From positions 1-64,000 of the forward strand of contig REDG01000035.1 of the NCBI GenBank assembly GCA_007693605.1: a stretch of DNA of 64,000 bases, in the 5' to 3' direction. Position 1 is the stretch's first letter. Each line of letters opens with the position of its first letter. Under the pieces are notes generated by a model. It was not told the DNA's origin. It was given only the letters and a program-made list of their open reading frames with translations, and did not search any database. A program made the position numbers and the translations under genes. This DNA is from Bradymonadales bacterium. GTDB taxonomy: Bacteria > Bdellovibrionota > UBA2394. This document shows, piece after piece, positions 16,638 to 26,040 of the stretch.

Positions 16638-17380
16638 CTTTGATCAGTTTGTGTTTTGTCTTCACAAAAACGGAAGCCACTGAAGACTATAGCTTTTGGT
16701 GGGCGAATGAAGGTCTTGAAGTTTCTTGGGATCCAGAAACCGATGTCCTTTTGGTTGAGGCTAACGGAGAAGATGGAATGCCAGGCCGGGCGGCTTGGAT
16801 GGGTTCCGCCCCGAGTGCGGGGAGTTCTGGAGCGAGCGGCGGATCGGTCACTCTCGTTCTTCACCGAATGCCCAAAGAGTTGCGAGTCGTTGCTCGGGGA
16901 GGGGCCGGAGGAGACGGAGCGACTGGAGCTCGAGGAAAGGCCGGTCGGATCGGTAAAGAGGGTCGAGACGCGAGAGTTTTTTCTCGTCCGAGGCCGGGTC
17001 GTCCAGGAGGTGACGGAGAAAATGGAGGCCGAGGCTCTGACGGAGGACAAGGGGGTCAAGGGGGCTTTGTGCGAATTGTCTATTGGCCTCAATTGGAGTC
17101 CTACAACCCCTATTGGCAGAGCCGAGTCTTCGTAGATGTTTCGGGAGGACGGGGAGGTCGCGCAGGCCTTGGAGGAGAGGGCGGTCGCGGCGGTGAAGGT
17201 GGTCAAGGAGGCAAACAGCTGATTTCTGATCGTCGAGAGCCCGCGGGTCGCCCCGGGGCCGATGGCCAATGGGGTCCCCCTGGATACTCGGGCCAAGCAG
17301 GGGATGAGGGGCAGATCCAGCTTCTTGAAGTGAGCCAGGCAGAAGAAATACTCGTCGAAATCCTCTCGTCTTCACGCTAA
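16616..17380 (+). CDS. Secreted glycine-rich collagen-like protein 3
   Basis: A 254-aa protein started by GTG at 16616, which has a strong GAGGAGG ribosome site and gives a good signal peptide; longer in-frame starts lie inside the previous gene and produce non-secretory, arginine-rich sequence. The mature part alternates short strands (DVLLVEANGEDG; ELRVVARGG; RVFVDVSGG) with GGxGG and Gly-X-Y tracts. Strand-glycine repeats of the form VVVEARGGDGG are shared with gene 2, which argues for duplication. Confidence 0.73.
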   Translation: MGLLRSIALISLCFVFTKTEATEDYSFWWANEGLEVSWDPETDVLLVEANGEDGMPGRAAWMGSAPSAGSSGASGGSVTLVLHRMPKELRVVARGGAGGDGATGARGKAGRIGKEGRDARVFSRPRPGRPGGDGENGGRGSDGGQGGQGGFVRIVYWPQLESYNPYWQSRVFVDVSGGRGGRAGLGGEGGRGGEGGQGGKQLISDRREPAGRPGADGQWGPPGYSGQAGDEGQIQLLEVSQAEEILVEILSSSR

Positions 17381-17455
17381 ACAAGTCTTTATATCAATGC
17401 CAAACTTCTCTTTCGGGCCCGAATCTGGTTAGGATTGAGGCGTGGGAGATGACTC

Positions 17456-18121
17456 ATGAAGCTTTTTCTAGACACTGCGAATATTCAAGAGCTTAAAGAC
17501 GCGGCGCAAACGGGACTCATCGACGGAGTGACGACGAATCCGTCGCTGGTAGCAAAAGAGGGCGTGAAGTTTGAAGATCGGCTTCGCGAGATTTGCGAGT
17601 TCATCTCAGGCCCTGTCAGCGCCGAGGTCATCTCGTTGGACTATGAAGGAATGATGAGAGAGGCGAAGAAGCTCGTTACGATTGCCAAAAACATCGTGAT
17701 CAAGGTTCCCCTCACTCGAGAAGGTTTAAGGGCTTGCAAAAGCCTTCGGGCCGACGGTGTGGATGTGAATGTCACCCTGTGCTTTTCACCCCTTCAAGCG
17801 CTCTTGGCGGCAAAGGCCGGGGCCACATTTGTCAGTCCCTTTGTTGGGCGTCTAGACGATATCGGACAGGCGGGGATGTCTTTGATTGAGGACATCCTGC
17901 AGATATTTAGAATGCAGCAGCTTGAGACTCAAGTCTTGGTCGCCAGCGTTCGACACACCGAGCATTTATTGCAGGCCGCTATGATGGGGGCAGATGTAGC
18001 GACGATTCCCTATAAGGTCTTCAACCAGGCCTATCAGCATCCTCTGACAGATATCGGAATTGAGAAGTTTCTTGCCGATTGGAAAAGCTCCAAAACGAGA
18101 CAGGAAAGTTCAACTTCTTGA
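17456..18121 (+). CDS. tal: Transaldolase (small TalC/fructose-6-phosphate aldolase-like form)
   Basis: Cytoplasmic Schiff-base enzyme of the non-oxidative pentose phosphate pathway. The catalytic lysine is K83 in [15 protein letters not shown] at the N-terminus and [13 protein letters not shown] and [17 protein letters not shown] are family hallmarks. At 221 aa it is the short class, which includes true transaldolases and fructose-6-phosphate aldolases; sequence reading alone cannot separate them. A TTG-started membrane-protein gene overlaps its stop. Confidence 0.93.
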   Translation: MKLFLDTANIQELKDAAQTGLIDGVTTNPSLVAKEGVKFEDRLREICEFISGPVSAEVISLDYEGMMREAKKLVTIAKNIVIKVPLTREGLRACKSLRADGVDVNVTLCFSPLQALLAAKAGATFVSPFVGRLDDIGQAGMSLIEDILQIFRMQQLETQVLVASVRHTEHLLQAAMMGADVATIPYKVFNQAYQHPLTDIGIEKFLADWKSSKTRQESSTS

Positions 18122-18636
18122 GTACTCAATTCGCAATCAGTCTCCTTCTTTTCTTTGGAGTCGCGGCCCTTGTGTACCTGTTTTACATTCTTTTGCAGCC
18201 CAAGTTCAAAGCTTCCGATTCCGATCGATTGGCCCGTCGGGCCTTGCGCAAGAAGGAGAAAAAGAAGCCTCAAGACAAAGAGTTTTCCGGGGAGGGCTTT
18301 TCGGCCAGTCAGCTTCGAGGAAGCATGCCTCGCTTGGTTCCGACTCAAACTCCCGCCGCGAACAAAAAGGCCAGAGAAGATTTGATGAGGCTGATTTCTG
18401 ACCTAAAGTCTGTGCGAAAAGAAGAGTTTTTTCAGAGTCTTCCAAACGAAGATGTCTCAGAAGAGGAGTTCTCTTCTTCTGAAATCATCAATGCCTTGGT
18501 GGGCACCTTAATCTCTGAAGTGGAAGTGAAGGGAGAGGATTCTGAGAAACTGTCGAAACTCTCACTCGACGCCTCGTTACTCTTTGACGAAGAAGAGGCT
18601 GAAAGCTTCGCCAAAGAGTTTGAACAAAAGACTTAG
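18118..18636 (+). CDS. Single-pass membrane protein of unknown function
   Basis: About 172 aa: an N-terminal membrane helix (about 5-27, [22 protein letters not shown]), a lysine-rich juxtamembrane segment and a Ser/Glu-rich cytoplasmic tail. I place the start at TTG 18118, overlapping the transaldolase stop (TTGA) with AGGAAAG upstream; an earlier TTG at 18079 lies inside the transaldolase. No domain recognised. Confidence 0.65.
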   Translation: MSTQFAISLLLFFGVAALVYLFYILLQPKFKASDSDRLARRALRKKEKKKPQDKEFSGEGFSASQLRGSMPRLVPTQTPAANKKAREDLMRLISDLKSVRKEEFFQSLPNEDVSEEEFSSSEIINALVGTLISEVEVKGEDSEKLSKLSLDASLLFDEEEAESFAKEFEQKT

Positions 18637-18648
18637 TTGGACGACTAG
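18637..18648 (-). repeat. CTAGTCGTCCAA, one-mismatch copy of the 12-mer
   Basis: Lies in the 13-bp gap between two convergent genes, directly after the TAG stop of the plus-strand membrane-protein gene and just past the stop of the minus-strand lipoprotein gene. One base differs from CTAGTGGTCCAA. Confidence 0.55.
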
Positions 18649-18649
18649 C

Positions 18650-20764
18650 CTAGCGAATTCGGAGCTGAAAGTTTCGGTCTGAGTGAATCAGTGCGGCCCT
18701 CGTTCGAAAAAACTGAAGCCTTCTTTGTCTCTGAAGCCAATCTTCGAAGCTCTTGAGCGATTCTGATGAAGGCAGGTCCTCAGTGATGAGTAGCCATCGA
18801 GGAATGGGTTCTCGAAGGCTACGCTGAGGGCTGGTGTCTCTCAATTGAAAAAAGCGCCACTTCAAGCTCTCAGCGCTGGGGCTGGGTGAGCACACCAAAC
18901 GTTTCATCGACTGGGCGTCTCTCTCAAAAAACAGAAGAAGGCAGACCCGAAAAAGACCTGAAATCTCGGCGCCCCACTCCTGTAGCCCCAGCTGCAACTC
19001 TCGTTCGGGCCCCGTTCGTTTCAAGGAGATCGAAGCCCGTTCTGTTAACGGGAGTCGCCCTTCCTCGGTGATCAGTACATGAAGTTGGTAGATTTCAAGA
19101 TGAGTGCGACCTTTGGCCGGGGCTGTGAGCAAGGAGTGCACCTCGCTGTCGGAAGCCGAGATCAACTCAACCAAGCTCTCCCAAGCCCTTGGTTCGATCT
19201 TCATAAGCTGCTCTGGGCTTTGGTTCAGAAGGTCGTTGACTCGGTCTTGGTTAAAAATCCCAACCTCATCAATTTGTGTGAGCTCGTTGGGGCGGGCGAC
19301 CAGAAAGTGGGGGCTTTGGTTGAAGCTTTCCACCTGAGGCAGCACGCCAGGGCTCACCAAAAACCACTGCGGTGGAATGAAGGCAAGCCGCGAGACTCTG
19401 ACCTCCATCAAGAGCCAAAGATCTTCATCGAGATAGAGAGGTTCGGACCCCTTCAGGGTCGCACGAAGAGAAATTTGTCCTCGCGAGTTGGTCTCTGCCT
19501 CTCCCTCCCAGCGGGCAAGAGCCAGAAGGTCTTCCCCTTCATTGGGCCTGTGCTTCAAGGCAAAGATGCGCATCCGGAGGGCTTGGTTCGAGAGAGGGAG
19601 CAGCTTCGAGTGACCTTGAATTTTCAAGCTCTCGACTTCGACTTGGGACTCGAACTGAAATCGGCTTTGAGCCAAGAGATTCAGATCTTCGTCGAGGCTC
19701 AGCTCTGCCCCGGCCTTTCGATGAAGACTGAATCTCGAGAGATGGAGCCTTTGGGCTTCGGTCGAAGCGGGAAGAAAGCTTTGATTCTGCCAATTCGCAG
19801 GAGCCCGATCGGTTCCGCGCCGCCAGGCGAGAATCAGTGGATTCCTATCCGATTCTGAAAGATTTAGAATGAACGACCAGCGAGAACGGTCGGGATAGAG
19901 TTCTTCTGCGGATTGGATGTCGAGGTCAATTCTTTGCTGATATTCATGTTCGAATGGAGAGTAGAGCAAATCAAACTCTAAACTGAAATTTCCGAATCGG
20001 TCGGTGGAGCTTTCCTTTCGAATCGAGCTTGCCCAGCGCTGATCTCGAAGACTAAAGCTCAACGGAAGCTCGGGGATGGCGGCCCCCGTCTTTTCGTCAA
20101 TGATCTGTGCTCGATATCGAAGTCGAACTCTCTCAAACTCTCCGTCCAAGCTTTCTCTTTGTACGAATTCCCAACTGGGCGCATAGGTGGCAAAAGTTCT
20201 CGAATTCATTTTAGCGGCTCGCGCACGCAAAAGCTCAGGGTTTGGAGCTTTTTCCAATGGGGTGATACTCGGCTGAGCGACTCCTTGAATCTCTCGCGTA
20301 TTCAGTTGAAACAGGAAGCTGCCGAGCTGACTGGAAGAAATTCGGATGGGAATTTCTCGAAGGTCGTTTCTGGTGTAGGGATGAACTTGCAGAAGGAATT
20401 CAGCACTCAATTGCCCAGCCTTGTCTGTTCGAATGACATTCTCAGCCTCGAGAACCTCTTCTGAAAAAATCTCGAGTTGGAACGGGTGAAAGGCCAAGGC
20501 TCTCAAGCTGACGCGATCAGTTAAACTCCAACTCAAACGAACAGAAAGACAGTCTCGATTTGAGTCTCTAGGTTCGGGGCAATTGGCATTCGAGACTGTC
20601 GGAGTTCCCATCTCCACTTTCACTCGATCTTCGAGTGTAACAAACTCAAAGTCTCTCATGCTGCGATCTTGGCAAGCACCGAGAAAAAGTCCGACGATAA
20701 ACAAGAACAGGGCTTGGGCGGTTCTGGTCTGAATCAAAGCTTCAGTTCGCATCCTAAAATCCAT
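18650..20764 (-). CDS. Large predicted lipoprotein
   Basis: A 704-aa protein with a lipoprotein signal (LFLGAC, lipidated cysteine about residue 31 from the 20764 start) and a long beta-rich extracytoplasmic body that looks like several immunoglobulin-like or similar strand domains, with two CPEP/DCLS cysteines near the N-terminus. No family recognised. A second ATG at 20752 is possible. It overlaps the end of the upstream outer-membrane-protein gene, so the two are probably co-translated and may act together at the outer membrane. Confidence 0.75.
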   Translation of the reverse strand: MDFRMRTEALIQTRTAQALFLFIVGLFLGACQDRSMRDFEFVTLEDRVKVEMGTPTVSNANCPEPRDSNRDCLSVRLSWSLTDRVSLRALAFHPFQLEIFSEEVLEAENVIRTDKAGQLSAEFLLQVHPYTRNDLREIPIRISSSQLGSFLFQLNTREIQGVAQPSITPLEKAPNPELLRARAAKMNSRTFATYAPSWEFVQRESLDGEFERVRLRYRAQIIDEKTGAAIPELPLSFSLRDQRWASSIRKESSTDRFGNFSLEFDLLYSPFEHEYQQRIDLDIQSAEELYPDRSRWSFILNLSESDRNPLILAWRRGTDRAPANWQNQSFLPASTEAQRLHLSRFSLHRKAGAELSLDEDLNLLAQSRFQFESQVEVESLKIQGHSKLLPLSNQALRMRIFALKHRPNEGEDLLALARWEGEAETNSRGQISLRATLKGSEPLYLDEDLWLLMEVRVSRLAFIPPQWFLVSPGVLPQVESFNQSPHFLVARPNELTQIDEVGIFNQDRVNDLLNQSPEQLMKIEPRAWESLVELISASDSEVHSLLTAPAKGRTHLEIYQLHVLITEEGRLPLTERASISLKRTGPERELQLGLQEWGAEISGLFRVCLLLFFERDAQSMKRLVCSPSPSAESLKWRFFQLRDTSPQRSLREPIPRWLLITEDLPSSESLKSFEDWLQRQRRLQFFRTRAALIHSDRNFQLRIR

Positions 20765-21813
20765 TCTTGGCGATCGTTTTGTAAGAGATTTTGTCGAATT
20801 CGATTAGCCCTTTGAAAGGAAGCCCATAGGCTGAGTTCATCCAAAATGAAATACGATAGTTCGACTCGAAAGCCTCGTCGGTTTGTTCCCCCCAGCTCTT
20901 GATCGAGCAAAGAGGCGATTTGCAAATCGGACTCAATTGAAAAGAGTTGAGCGGCGAACAGAAAATTTGATTTCGTATTCGGTCGGCCCAGCTTGCCTTC
21001 GAGATAGAAGCCCCGGTCTTTTTGCTCAGAACGCAGATTGAGCGCTGCCGCCGCACGCAACTCGGTCAGAATTCCAAAGGGGTGGCTCGCAACAGACAGA
21101 GCTACTTCTATGGGGGCAAAATTCTCTTCAAAGCCAGAAGCTTGATCTTCTTCCAATTGCACTCGATTGCCAGACGCAACCGAAGCATCGGCGAGCGCGC
21201 TGGAAGGCTGATGCTGCCAAAAGCCCGTGGCGCTCAAGCTCCCCCGTGTAAAGTCTCCAAACTGTGCTCCGAGTTCGAAGCCGGCCAAAAAACTCCAAGA
21301 ACGGCGCCTTTGCTGATTAAAACGAATATCGGCGGCTTGAGGGCTTAAGGAGAACTGACCCGCATAAAGCCTCAGTTCAAATCTTTCACCCCAAGCGAGC
21401 TGTTGCAGAAGCCCTTCCGGATTTCTTTGGGGGTCCCAAAGCAGGGGAGAGGCCATCGACGAAAGTGGAAACTTCCCCAAAAAGATCTCGAAGGAGCTCA
21501 GCTCTCCCAACTCCCAAGCTCTGTTCAAAAAGCCTTGTGAGAGTCCCAGACTCTTCTGTCCGAATCCGTCGGCCAGTCGAACCCAAGAGAGCGAGTGGGG
21601 TTCGGCCTCAGAGGCTCGCAATCCGAGCCCAAAGCGCCATTTTTGCCACTCACTAAAAAAATTCAGGCCCGCCTTCAGCTCAAGTACAGACTCGTCTTTT
21701 TCTGTCTCGAAGCTTTCTCGATACCGCAGGCCCAGCTCAGGTCGTAGCTCCCAGGTCTCTGCTACAGAAGCCTGGGTTATGAGAAGACCCACAATTAAAT
21801 TGAGTGTAGGCAT
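20734..21813 (-). CDS. Predicted outer-membrane beta-barrel protein
   Basis: A 359-aa protein with a signal peptide (about 1-18, ending ASVAE) and alternating amphipathic strands throughout, rich in aromatic residues at strand ends (for example WRFGLGLRASE, RLYAGQFSLS, FRVELSYFI), the pattern of a porin-like barrel. The last residue is leucine rather than the usual phenylalanine. It precedes and overlaps the large lipoprotein gene. Confidence 0.7.
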   Translation of the reverse strand: MPTLNLIVGLLITQASVAETWELRPELGLRYRESFETEKDESVLELKAGLNFFSEWQKWRFGLGLRASEAEPHSLSWVRLADGFGQKSLGLSQGFLNRAWELGELSSFEIFLGKFPLSSMASPLLWDPQRNPEGLLQQLAWGERFELRLYAGQFSLSPQAADIRFNQQRRRSWSFLAGFELGAQFGDFTRGSLSATGFWQHQPSSALADASVASGNRVQLEEDQASGFEENFAPIEVALSVASHPFGILTELRAAAALNLRSEQKDRGFYLEGKLGRPNTKSNFLFAAQLFSIESDLQIASLLDQELGGTNRRGFRVELSYFILDELSLWASFQRANRIRQNLLQNDRQEWILGCELKL

Positions 21814-21840
21814 AATTCAGAGAAGGCTTAGCAAAGTTCG

Positions 21841-23961
21841 ATGCGTCTAGACCAATGGTTATTTGAAGAAGGTTATTTTGAGTCTCGAGAGAAGGCCCGT
21901 CGCGAGATTTTGGTCGGAAGAGTGCGCGAGAAGGGCAGTGGCGAGGTTTTGGATAAGCCCGGCCAAAGGGTGAAGTCAGGCCTGCAGGTGCAGATTTTGG
22001 CGGCCAGTCGCTTTGTGAGTCGAGGCGGCGAAAAATTGGCGGGCTTTCTTGACGAGACAGGCCTCCAAACCGAGGGCTATCGGTGTCTCGATGTGGGTTC
22101 CTCGACGGGAGGCTTTACCGACTGTTTGCTTCAACGGGGAGCCCAATCGGTGGTGGCCGTTGATGTGGGAAGCCATCAGTTGCATGAAAAGCTGCGGAAA
22201 GACCCTCGGGTGGAACTCTTTGAGAATCAGGACGTTCGACATTTTTCTTTTGAGTCGGGGGCTTCGTTCGATCTCAGCTGCGTAGATTGCTCCTTCATCT
22301 CGTTGAGAAAGCTCTTGCCTTCTTTGATCGAAAGGCTTCGTTCGAAAACCTGGATCATGCTCTTTAAGCCTCAGTTTGAAGTGGGTCGCGGAGTACGCAT
22401 GCCGCGGGGCGTAGTGCCAGAGAGAGCCGCCTGGAAATGTCTCGAGGAAATGCTTCTTTTTTTGGATTCCTTAGGATTTAATTCGCTTGTGATTCGAGAG
22501 AGCCAAGTTCGTGGAACGAAAGGCAATCAGGAGGTGTTTATTCAAGCGTCGATCGAAAAACAACAGGGAAGAGATCTTTTACACATCTTCAGAACTTACG
22601 ACATCAGGGGCCGAGCTGGCACCGAGCTGACTCCTCAGCTCATGAGAGGAGTGGGGAAAGTTTTGGTCAGACGGCTTTTGTCTCGCTTTCCGAAGGAGAA
22701 AAAACTGAGAGTGGGCTTGGGTCGAGATCAAAGACCGAGCTCGCCAGAGTTGGCACGAGCGCTTCAGGAGGGTTTGCAACACCCTGCTCTTGAACTGTTT
22801 TGGGCGGGTGAGGTGGCGACTCCTTCGCTTTATTTTGGAAGTCAGCACTTCTCTTGGCATGCCGCATTTCAAGTCACCGCGTCGCACAACCCGACGGAAG
22901 ACAACGGATTAAAAATGTTAATCAATGGGCAGGCGCTTTTTGGTGATGAGATTCGTGGAATTGGTTTGGAGGTCTTGGCAAGAGCACCCGAGCTGGAAGC
23001 CCAGCCTGGCGAATTGCCTCTTATAGATTGTCATGAAGAACTGCAGGCCTCTTATCTAAAATTTTTACACTCTGATATTCAGCTCGATAGAAAATTTCGA
23101 GTGGCAGTGGACTGTGGAAATGGAATGGGAGGGGTTTTGGCAAGGCGAGCGCTGGAGCCTTTTTGCGACAAGCTGGAGATTCTATTTGAGACCGTAGATT
23201 GTCGCTTTCCGAACCATCCGGCCGACCCGAGTGTCGGGGCCAATATGCAAGACCTTGTCGCATTGATGAAGAAAGACGAGTTTGATGTGGGCTTCGCTTT
23301 TGATGGGGATGCCGATCGCGTAGGAGTGGTGACCCGTCAAGGCCGTATTTTGTGGGGAGACGAGATTCTGATGCTCCTGGCAGAGAAGGTTTTGAAAGAG
23401 AAGCCCGGAAGCGTCGTGATCGGAGAGGTCAAGTGCTCTCAGAAGCTCTTTCAGATGATTCGCGACCGAGGCGGACAGCCTGTGATGTACCGAGCCGGGC
23501 ATAGTCTCATGAAAAAGAGGCTGAAGGAGTTGGAGGCTCCGATCGCCGGAGAGATGAGCGGGCATCTGTTTTTTGGGGATCGGTTTTTTGGCTTTGACGA
23601 TGGAATCTACGCGGCTCTTCGAGTTCTGGAAGTGATGGCCGTTCTCCATCTTGACCTGGATGAGTGGATCAACAGTTTTCCTGAAATGACTTCGACCCCA
23701 GAGATTCGAGTTCATTGTCCAGAAGATCAAAAGCAGGCTTGGGTAGAGAAGATTAAGGGACTTTTTGAAAAGGATGAGGGAGCCGAACTCAATTTGATTG
23801 ACGGGGTTCGAGTGAGTTTTCCAGATCAGTCTTGGGTTCTTGCCCGAGCAAGCAATACGGAAGCCGCCATGGTCTTTCGCATTGAGGCCTTGACCCCTGA
23901 TCGGCTAGAGGAGTTACGAGCAAGAATGGAAAAGAGTTTGGGAGTGCTTGTTCGTGTTTGA
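21841..23961 (+). CDS. TlyA-type rRNA methyltransferase fused to phosphomannomutase/phosphoglucomutase
   Basis: One 706-aa reading frame encodes two enzymes. Residues about 1-60 are an S4 RNA-binding domain and about 60-243 an FtsJ-like methyltransferase (FVSRGGEKL; SAM motif LDVGSSTGGFTD), together a complete TlyA, which 2'-O-methylates rRNA. Residues about 248-706 are an alpha-D-phosphohexomutase: IFRTYDIRG, active-site serine in TASHNP, Mg-binding DGDADR, sugar loop GEMSGH and a phosphate loop SNTEAA (normally SNTEP). No ATG, GTG or TTG lies in frame between QEVF and the mutase start, so separate translation is unlikely. The mutase probably makes mannose-1- or glucose-1-phosphate for surface sugars. 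Confidence 0.88.
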   Translation: MRLDQWLFEEGYFESREKARREILVGRVREKGSGEVLDKPGQRVKSGLQVQILAASRFVSRGGEKLAGFLDETGLQTEGYRCLDVGSSTGGFTDCLLQRGAQSVVAVDVGSHQLHEKLRKDPRVELFENQDVRHFSFESGASFDLSCVDCSFISLRKLLPSLIERLRSKTWIMLFKPQFEVGRGVRMPRGVVPERAAWKCLEEMLLFLDSLGFNSLVIRESQVRGTKGNQEVFIQASIEKQQGRDLLHIFRTYDIRGRAGTELTPQLMRGVGKVLVRRLLSRFPKEKKLRVGLGRDQRPSSPELARALQEGLQHPALELFWAGEVATPSLYFGSQHFSWHAAFQVTASHNPTEDNGLKMLINGQALFGDEIRGIGLEVLARAPELEAQPGELPLIDCHEELQASYLKFLHSDIQLDRKFRVAVDCGNGMGGVLARRALEPFCDKLEILFETVDCRFPNHPADPSVGANMQDLVALMKKDEFDVGFAFDGDADRVGVVTRQGRILWGDEILMLLAEKVLKEKPGSVVIGEVKCSQKLFQMIRDRGGQPVMYRAGHSLMKKRLKELEAPIAGEMSGHLFFGDRFFGFDDGIYAALRVLEVMAVLHLDLDEWINSFPEMTSTPEIRVHCPEDQKQAWVEKIKGLFEKDEGAELNLIDGVRVSFPDQSWVLARASNTEAAMVFRIEALTPDRLEELRARMEKSLGVLVRV

Positions 23962-24469
23962 GTTGAGTAGCCCGCCCTTTGTGGACCTTCAGAAAGAGAA
24001 GCTCCTTCAATTGTACCAGTCTCTCAATCAGCCCGTTTTGTCTCCTGAGCCCGGCTTACCCGCAGAGACGGCGCAGGCCTATTTCATTCTGAGTCTGGGG
24101 CAGGGAGAAAAGCTTCATCTGTATATTGGGCTTTGTTTCTTAGATTCGAGTCATCGCATTTTGTACAAAAGCGAGGCTTTCTCGGATGAAGAGATGGTGA
24201 ATTGTCTTGTTGAGGCGGAATCTTTCGTCGGCGAAATGGGCTTCATGATGGATGACCTTCATTTTCAGGACGGTTCTGAGGCCGAGCGAAGGGAAATGAA
24301 GCGGACCAACCCCTTTTTTTATCGAGAGCACAGCCAGTTCTTAGAGGCCCTCACTCGACAAGAGAAAGCGGAGAAGGTCTCGAAAGCCCCCTTGACACAA
24401 CGACAGACGGGCTCTCAGAAATATTCGTTTTTTCTAGAACACTATGTCAGAATGTTAAGCATGCTGTAG
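23948..24469 (+). CDS. Conserved-looking protein of unknown function next to pilotin gene
   Basis: A 173-aa soluble protein overlapping the end of the TlyA-mutase gene by 14 bases. The middle (EMVNCLVEAESFVGEMGFMMDDLHF) is predicted helical and ends in MDD; the C-terminus is basic. I do not recognise the family. Its position directly before a type IV pilotin gene suggests a link to pilus or gliding functions, by context only. Confidence 0.65.
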   Translation: MFVFELSSPPFVDLQKEKLLQLYQSLNQPVLSPEPGLPAETAQAYFILSLGQGEKLHLYIGLCFLDSSHRILYKSEAFSDEEMVNCLVEAESFVGEMGFMMDDLHFQDGSEAERREMKRTNPFFYREHSQFLEALTRQEKAEKVSKAPLTQRQTGSQKYSFFLEHYVRMLSML

Positions 24470-24481
24470 GAGGCGACTTAT

Positions 24482-25258
24482 ATGATGAATTCATCAAGGA
24501 AATGGCTAGTGTTGTTTTTTGTGGGGGGCTTGGCGCTTGCCTGCTCTTCGAAGACCGAATTGACTCATCAGCCGATGGGCGAGAGGGCTTCGGTTCAGTA
24601 TCAATTTGCTTTTGATTTTTTTCGGGGGGGAGATATTGTGCGGGCTCGATCGGCCGCGCTGACGGCCGCTGAACTCGCTCCCCAGGATGCGGATGTCAGA
24701 AACCTGCTGGGCTTGATTTATTTTCGAAGGGGAGAGTATGAGCAGGCAGAGCGGGAGTTTAAATTAGCCTCTCAGTTGAACCCAAGAATGTCCGAGGCGC
24801 ATAATAATTTGGGGACTCTCTATTACGACTTGCAGCGCTATGAAGAGGCATTAGAGGCTTTGGATCGAGCTTTGGACAATCCTCTGTATTTAAATCCTGA
24901 GCGAGTTCACAACAACCGCGGTCTTGTCTTTGAGGCTATGGGTCAGCACGATAAGGCCCGAGAAGAATACGATCGAGCGATTTTTTTGCGGCCTAGTTAT
25001 CATTTGCCTTATCAAAACTTAGGCAGAATGTTGGTGACTTTGGGGGTGCACGCGGAGGCTCGTGACTTTCTTGAAAGAGCCGTGGTGCTTTGTGATGAAT
25101 GTTTAGAGCCAAGGTATCATTTGGGCATGGCCCTGCTTGAGACGAACCACCGAGAGGAGGCGATTCGTCTGTTCAAAGAGGCCCATGAGATGAACCCCAG
25201 AAGTTACTTTGGGCAGTTGGCAGGGGAGCGACTTGAAAGAGAAGGGATTGCTCGATAG
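24482..25258 (+). CDS. Tgl/PilF-like TPR lipoprotein (type IV pilotin)
   Basis: A 258-aa lipoprotein (GLALAC lipobox, about residue 21) followed by about six tetratricopeptide repeats (for example AHNNLGTLYYDLQRYEEALEALDRAL and VHNNRGLVFEAMGQHDKAREEYDRAI). This matches PilF/Tgl, outer-membrane lipoproteins that assist assembly of the type IV pilus secretin. Assignment rests on architecture; other TPR lipoproteins look similar. AGGAGG lies a few bases before the start, and the stop overlaps the next start by 1 base. Confidence 0.82.
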   Translation: MMNSSRKWLVLFFVGGLALACSSKTELTHQPMGERASVQYQFAFDFFRGGDIVRARSAALTAAELAPQDADVRNLLGLIYFRRGEYEQAEREFKLASQLNPRMSEAHNNLGTLYYDLQRYEEALEALDRALDNPLYLNPERVHNNRGLVFEAMGQHDKAREEYDRAIFLRPSYHLPYQNLGRMLVTLGVHAEARDFLERAVVLCDECLEPRYHLGMALLETNHREEAIRLFKEAHEMNPRSYFGQLAGERLEREGIAR

Positions 25259-26040
25259 TGGGAACTGAAGCCAACGGAGATTCCGATAGCGTTGAACTCT
25301 CTGAGTTGACTGAGAGCTTTGGGGATTACCTCAAGAAGCAGCGCGCCGCCACGGGGAAGTCACTTGAAGAAATTGCGAGAACGACTCGAATCTCGAAAAG
25401 ATACCTAGAAGCCTTTGAGGAGAATCGAATTCGAGACTTTCCGGAAACGGCTTTCGCAAAAGGTTTTCTTCGAAACTACGCTCAAGAGATTGGTTTAGAT
25501 TCCGAAGAGTGTCTCAGTCGATACGATCAGTTAATGCGGGCACAGATGCCCACTCAAATTCGAGACCTCAAGAGAAACACGGCGAGCAGCCATCTTTTGA
25601 ACTTGGGAGCCAAGTCGTCAAAGAACTGGTCTTTGGGGATTTCTCTGGCCGTTGGGGGGCTGGTGTTACTCACTGTTCTGTGGATGATCGGGTCTAAGCT
25701 CTTTCAGGCGGGCCCTGATTTGGCTGAAAGAGAGGTTCTCAGGCCTGGTGTCGTCGAAGTCGAAGAGTTTCGAGTCGATGAAGAACGGTCTTTGGTGGCA
25801 GCTCGACCCTCTTCGTTGGAGTTGAGGGCTGACACGAGGCTCACTTTGATTGTGCGATTAGATGAGTCGGCCTCTCAAGAGATAATGATTTCTCCTGGAG
25901 AGACAAAGGTCTTTGAGGTTTTTCGTCAGGTGGAGCTTCAGGGGGTCGACCAGGGCGGGCTGGAGCTGACCTACAACGGACAGCCTCTTGAGGTCGCGGG
26001 CTCAAGCGTAAAACTGTTTAATCGATTTCTTTTTGACTGA
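25258..26040 (+). CDS. RodZ-like helix-turn-helix membrane protein
   Basis: A 260-aa protein with an XRE-like helix-turn-helix (about residues 20-90: FGDYLKKQRAATGKSLEEIARTTRISKRYLEAFE), a membrane helix (about 122-148) and an extracytoplasmic beta domain of the DUF4115 type. This is the RodZ architecture; RodZ links MreB filaments to cell-wall synthesis and sets cell shape. GTG start overlapping the previous stop by one base. The tail is shorter than in enteric RodZ, so divergent function is possible. Confidence 0.85.
   Translation: MGTEANGDSDSVELSELTESFGDYLKKQRAATGKSLEEIARTTRISKRYLEAFEENRIRDFPETAFAKGFLRNYAQEIGLDSEECLSRYDQLMRAQMPTQIRDLKRNTASSHLLNLGAKSSKNWSLGISLAVGGLVLLTVLWMIGSKLFQAGPDLAEREVLRPGVVEVEEFRVDEERSLVAARPSSLELRADTRLTLIVRLDESASQEIMISPGETKVFEVFRQVELQGVDQGGLELTYNGQPLEVAGSSVKLFNRFLFD

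Noticed and set aside
24409-24418. GCCCGTCTG-like string in the 173-aa gene as another repeat copy
   Set aside because: Only about nine bases match and it lies in coding sequence.
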